DNA of 64,000 nt from a virus. Shown here piece after piece: positions 63,918 through 64,000 of this stretch. Positions within the stretch are counted from its first letter, which is position 1. Each line of letters opens with the position of its first letter. The notes below the pieces were generated by a model. It had not been told where the DNA came from. It did no database searches and saw only the letters and a program-made list of their open reading frames with translations. The stretch is from IMG/VR virus record IMGVR_UViG_3300049027_000140, positions 1-64,000 of that record. One strand, written 5' to 3'. A program made the position numbers and the translations under genes.

Positions 63918-64000
63918 GAGCAGGCCTCCATTGCGCCCTGGTTGGGCGTGATGGCGGCTTGCCGCGGCGCTGGCGCCCGCGGCTGCCCGAGCGTCTCGAT
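63914..64000 (-). CDS. C-terminal end of an unidentified gene, cut by window edge
   Basis: Only 28 codons are visible, reading IETLGQPRAPAPRQAAITPN and ending GAMEACS. The stop overlaps the start of 63582-63917 (GTGA). No family can be named from this fragment. Confidence 0.5.
   Translation of the reverse strand: METLGQPRAPAPRQAAITPNQGAMEACS

Overview
The window reads as one contiguous stretch of a large, GC-rich temperate bacteriophage genome in its unintegrated form. There are no host housekeeping genes. Genes are short, tiled almost without gaps by ATGA/GTGA/TGATG stop-start overlaps, and mostly of unknown function. Recognisable functions are phage ones: tyrosine integrase, CI-like repressor, RecT plus YqaJ nuclease, an O-like replication protein plus DnaC-like loader, RusA, a DNA methyltransferase, endolysins and tail-type proteins. 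No terminase, portal or capsid gene is present, so the genome continues past at least the right edge. The host is not identified. The attachment core is the 3' half of a tRNA-Lys(TTT) gene, and its position inside the integrase reading frame recalls Myxococcus phage Mx8, so a GC-rich Myxococcota-type host is a reasonable but weakly supported guess.

Layout. (1) 1-3.3 kb: small minus-strand genes, the leftmost frameshifted. (2) 3.4-8.0 kb: a switch-like region of mixed strands, with three promoters that carry the same 16-bp palindrome between -35 and -10, an XRE regulator and a Fis-like protein. (3) 8.1-16.0 kb: a minus-strand run of unknowns and small membrane proteins, plus a squalene/phytoene-synthase-like protein. 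(4) 16-21 kb: the replication module (DnaC-like loader, O-like protein with iterons inside its gene, GIY-YIG protein, DnaA domain IV protein, methyltransferase, RusA-like resolvase). (5) 21-30.4 kb: unknowns and the integrase carrying the attP core, ending at the divergent immunity region. (6) 30.5-50.2 kb: the rightward operon, with repressor and degenerate ImmA, then unknowns, 3'-5' exonuclease/YqaJ/RecT/SSB-tailed protein (36-39 kb), TIM-barrel protein, MazG-like hydrolase, macro-domain protein, sigma factor and sigma-4-like protein. (7) 50.2-56.5 kb: an accessory island with its own regulated promoters, an XRE regulator and an LPD29-domain protein. (8) 56.5-64 kb: minus-strand virion and lysis block, with a 21-residue repeat protein, a 648-residue beta-rich tail-type protein, two cell-wall lytic proteins and a small membrane protein.

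How it fits together. The divergent promoters near 30.4 kb separate the integration/replication (leftward) and recombination/regulation (rightward) arms, with the repressor first in the rightward arm. The O-like gene, its internal iterons and the downstream loader form a lambda-like origin module. RecT and YqaJ form an annealase/exonuclease pair. The phage sigma factor may redirect host RNA polymerase to late genes. A recurring feature is leaderless promoters whose -10 hexamer ends six bases before the start codon, usually with a palindrome in the -35/-10 spacer, which suggests several independently repressed early genes.
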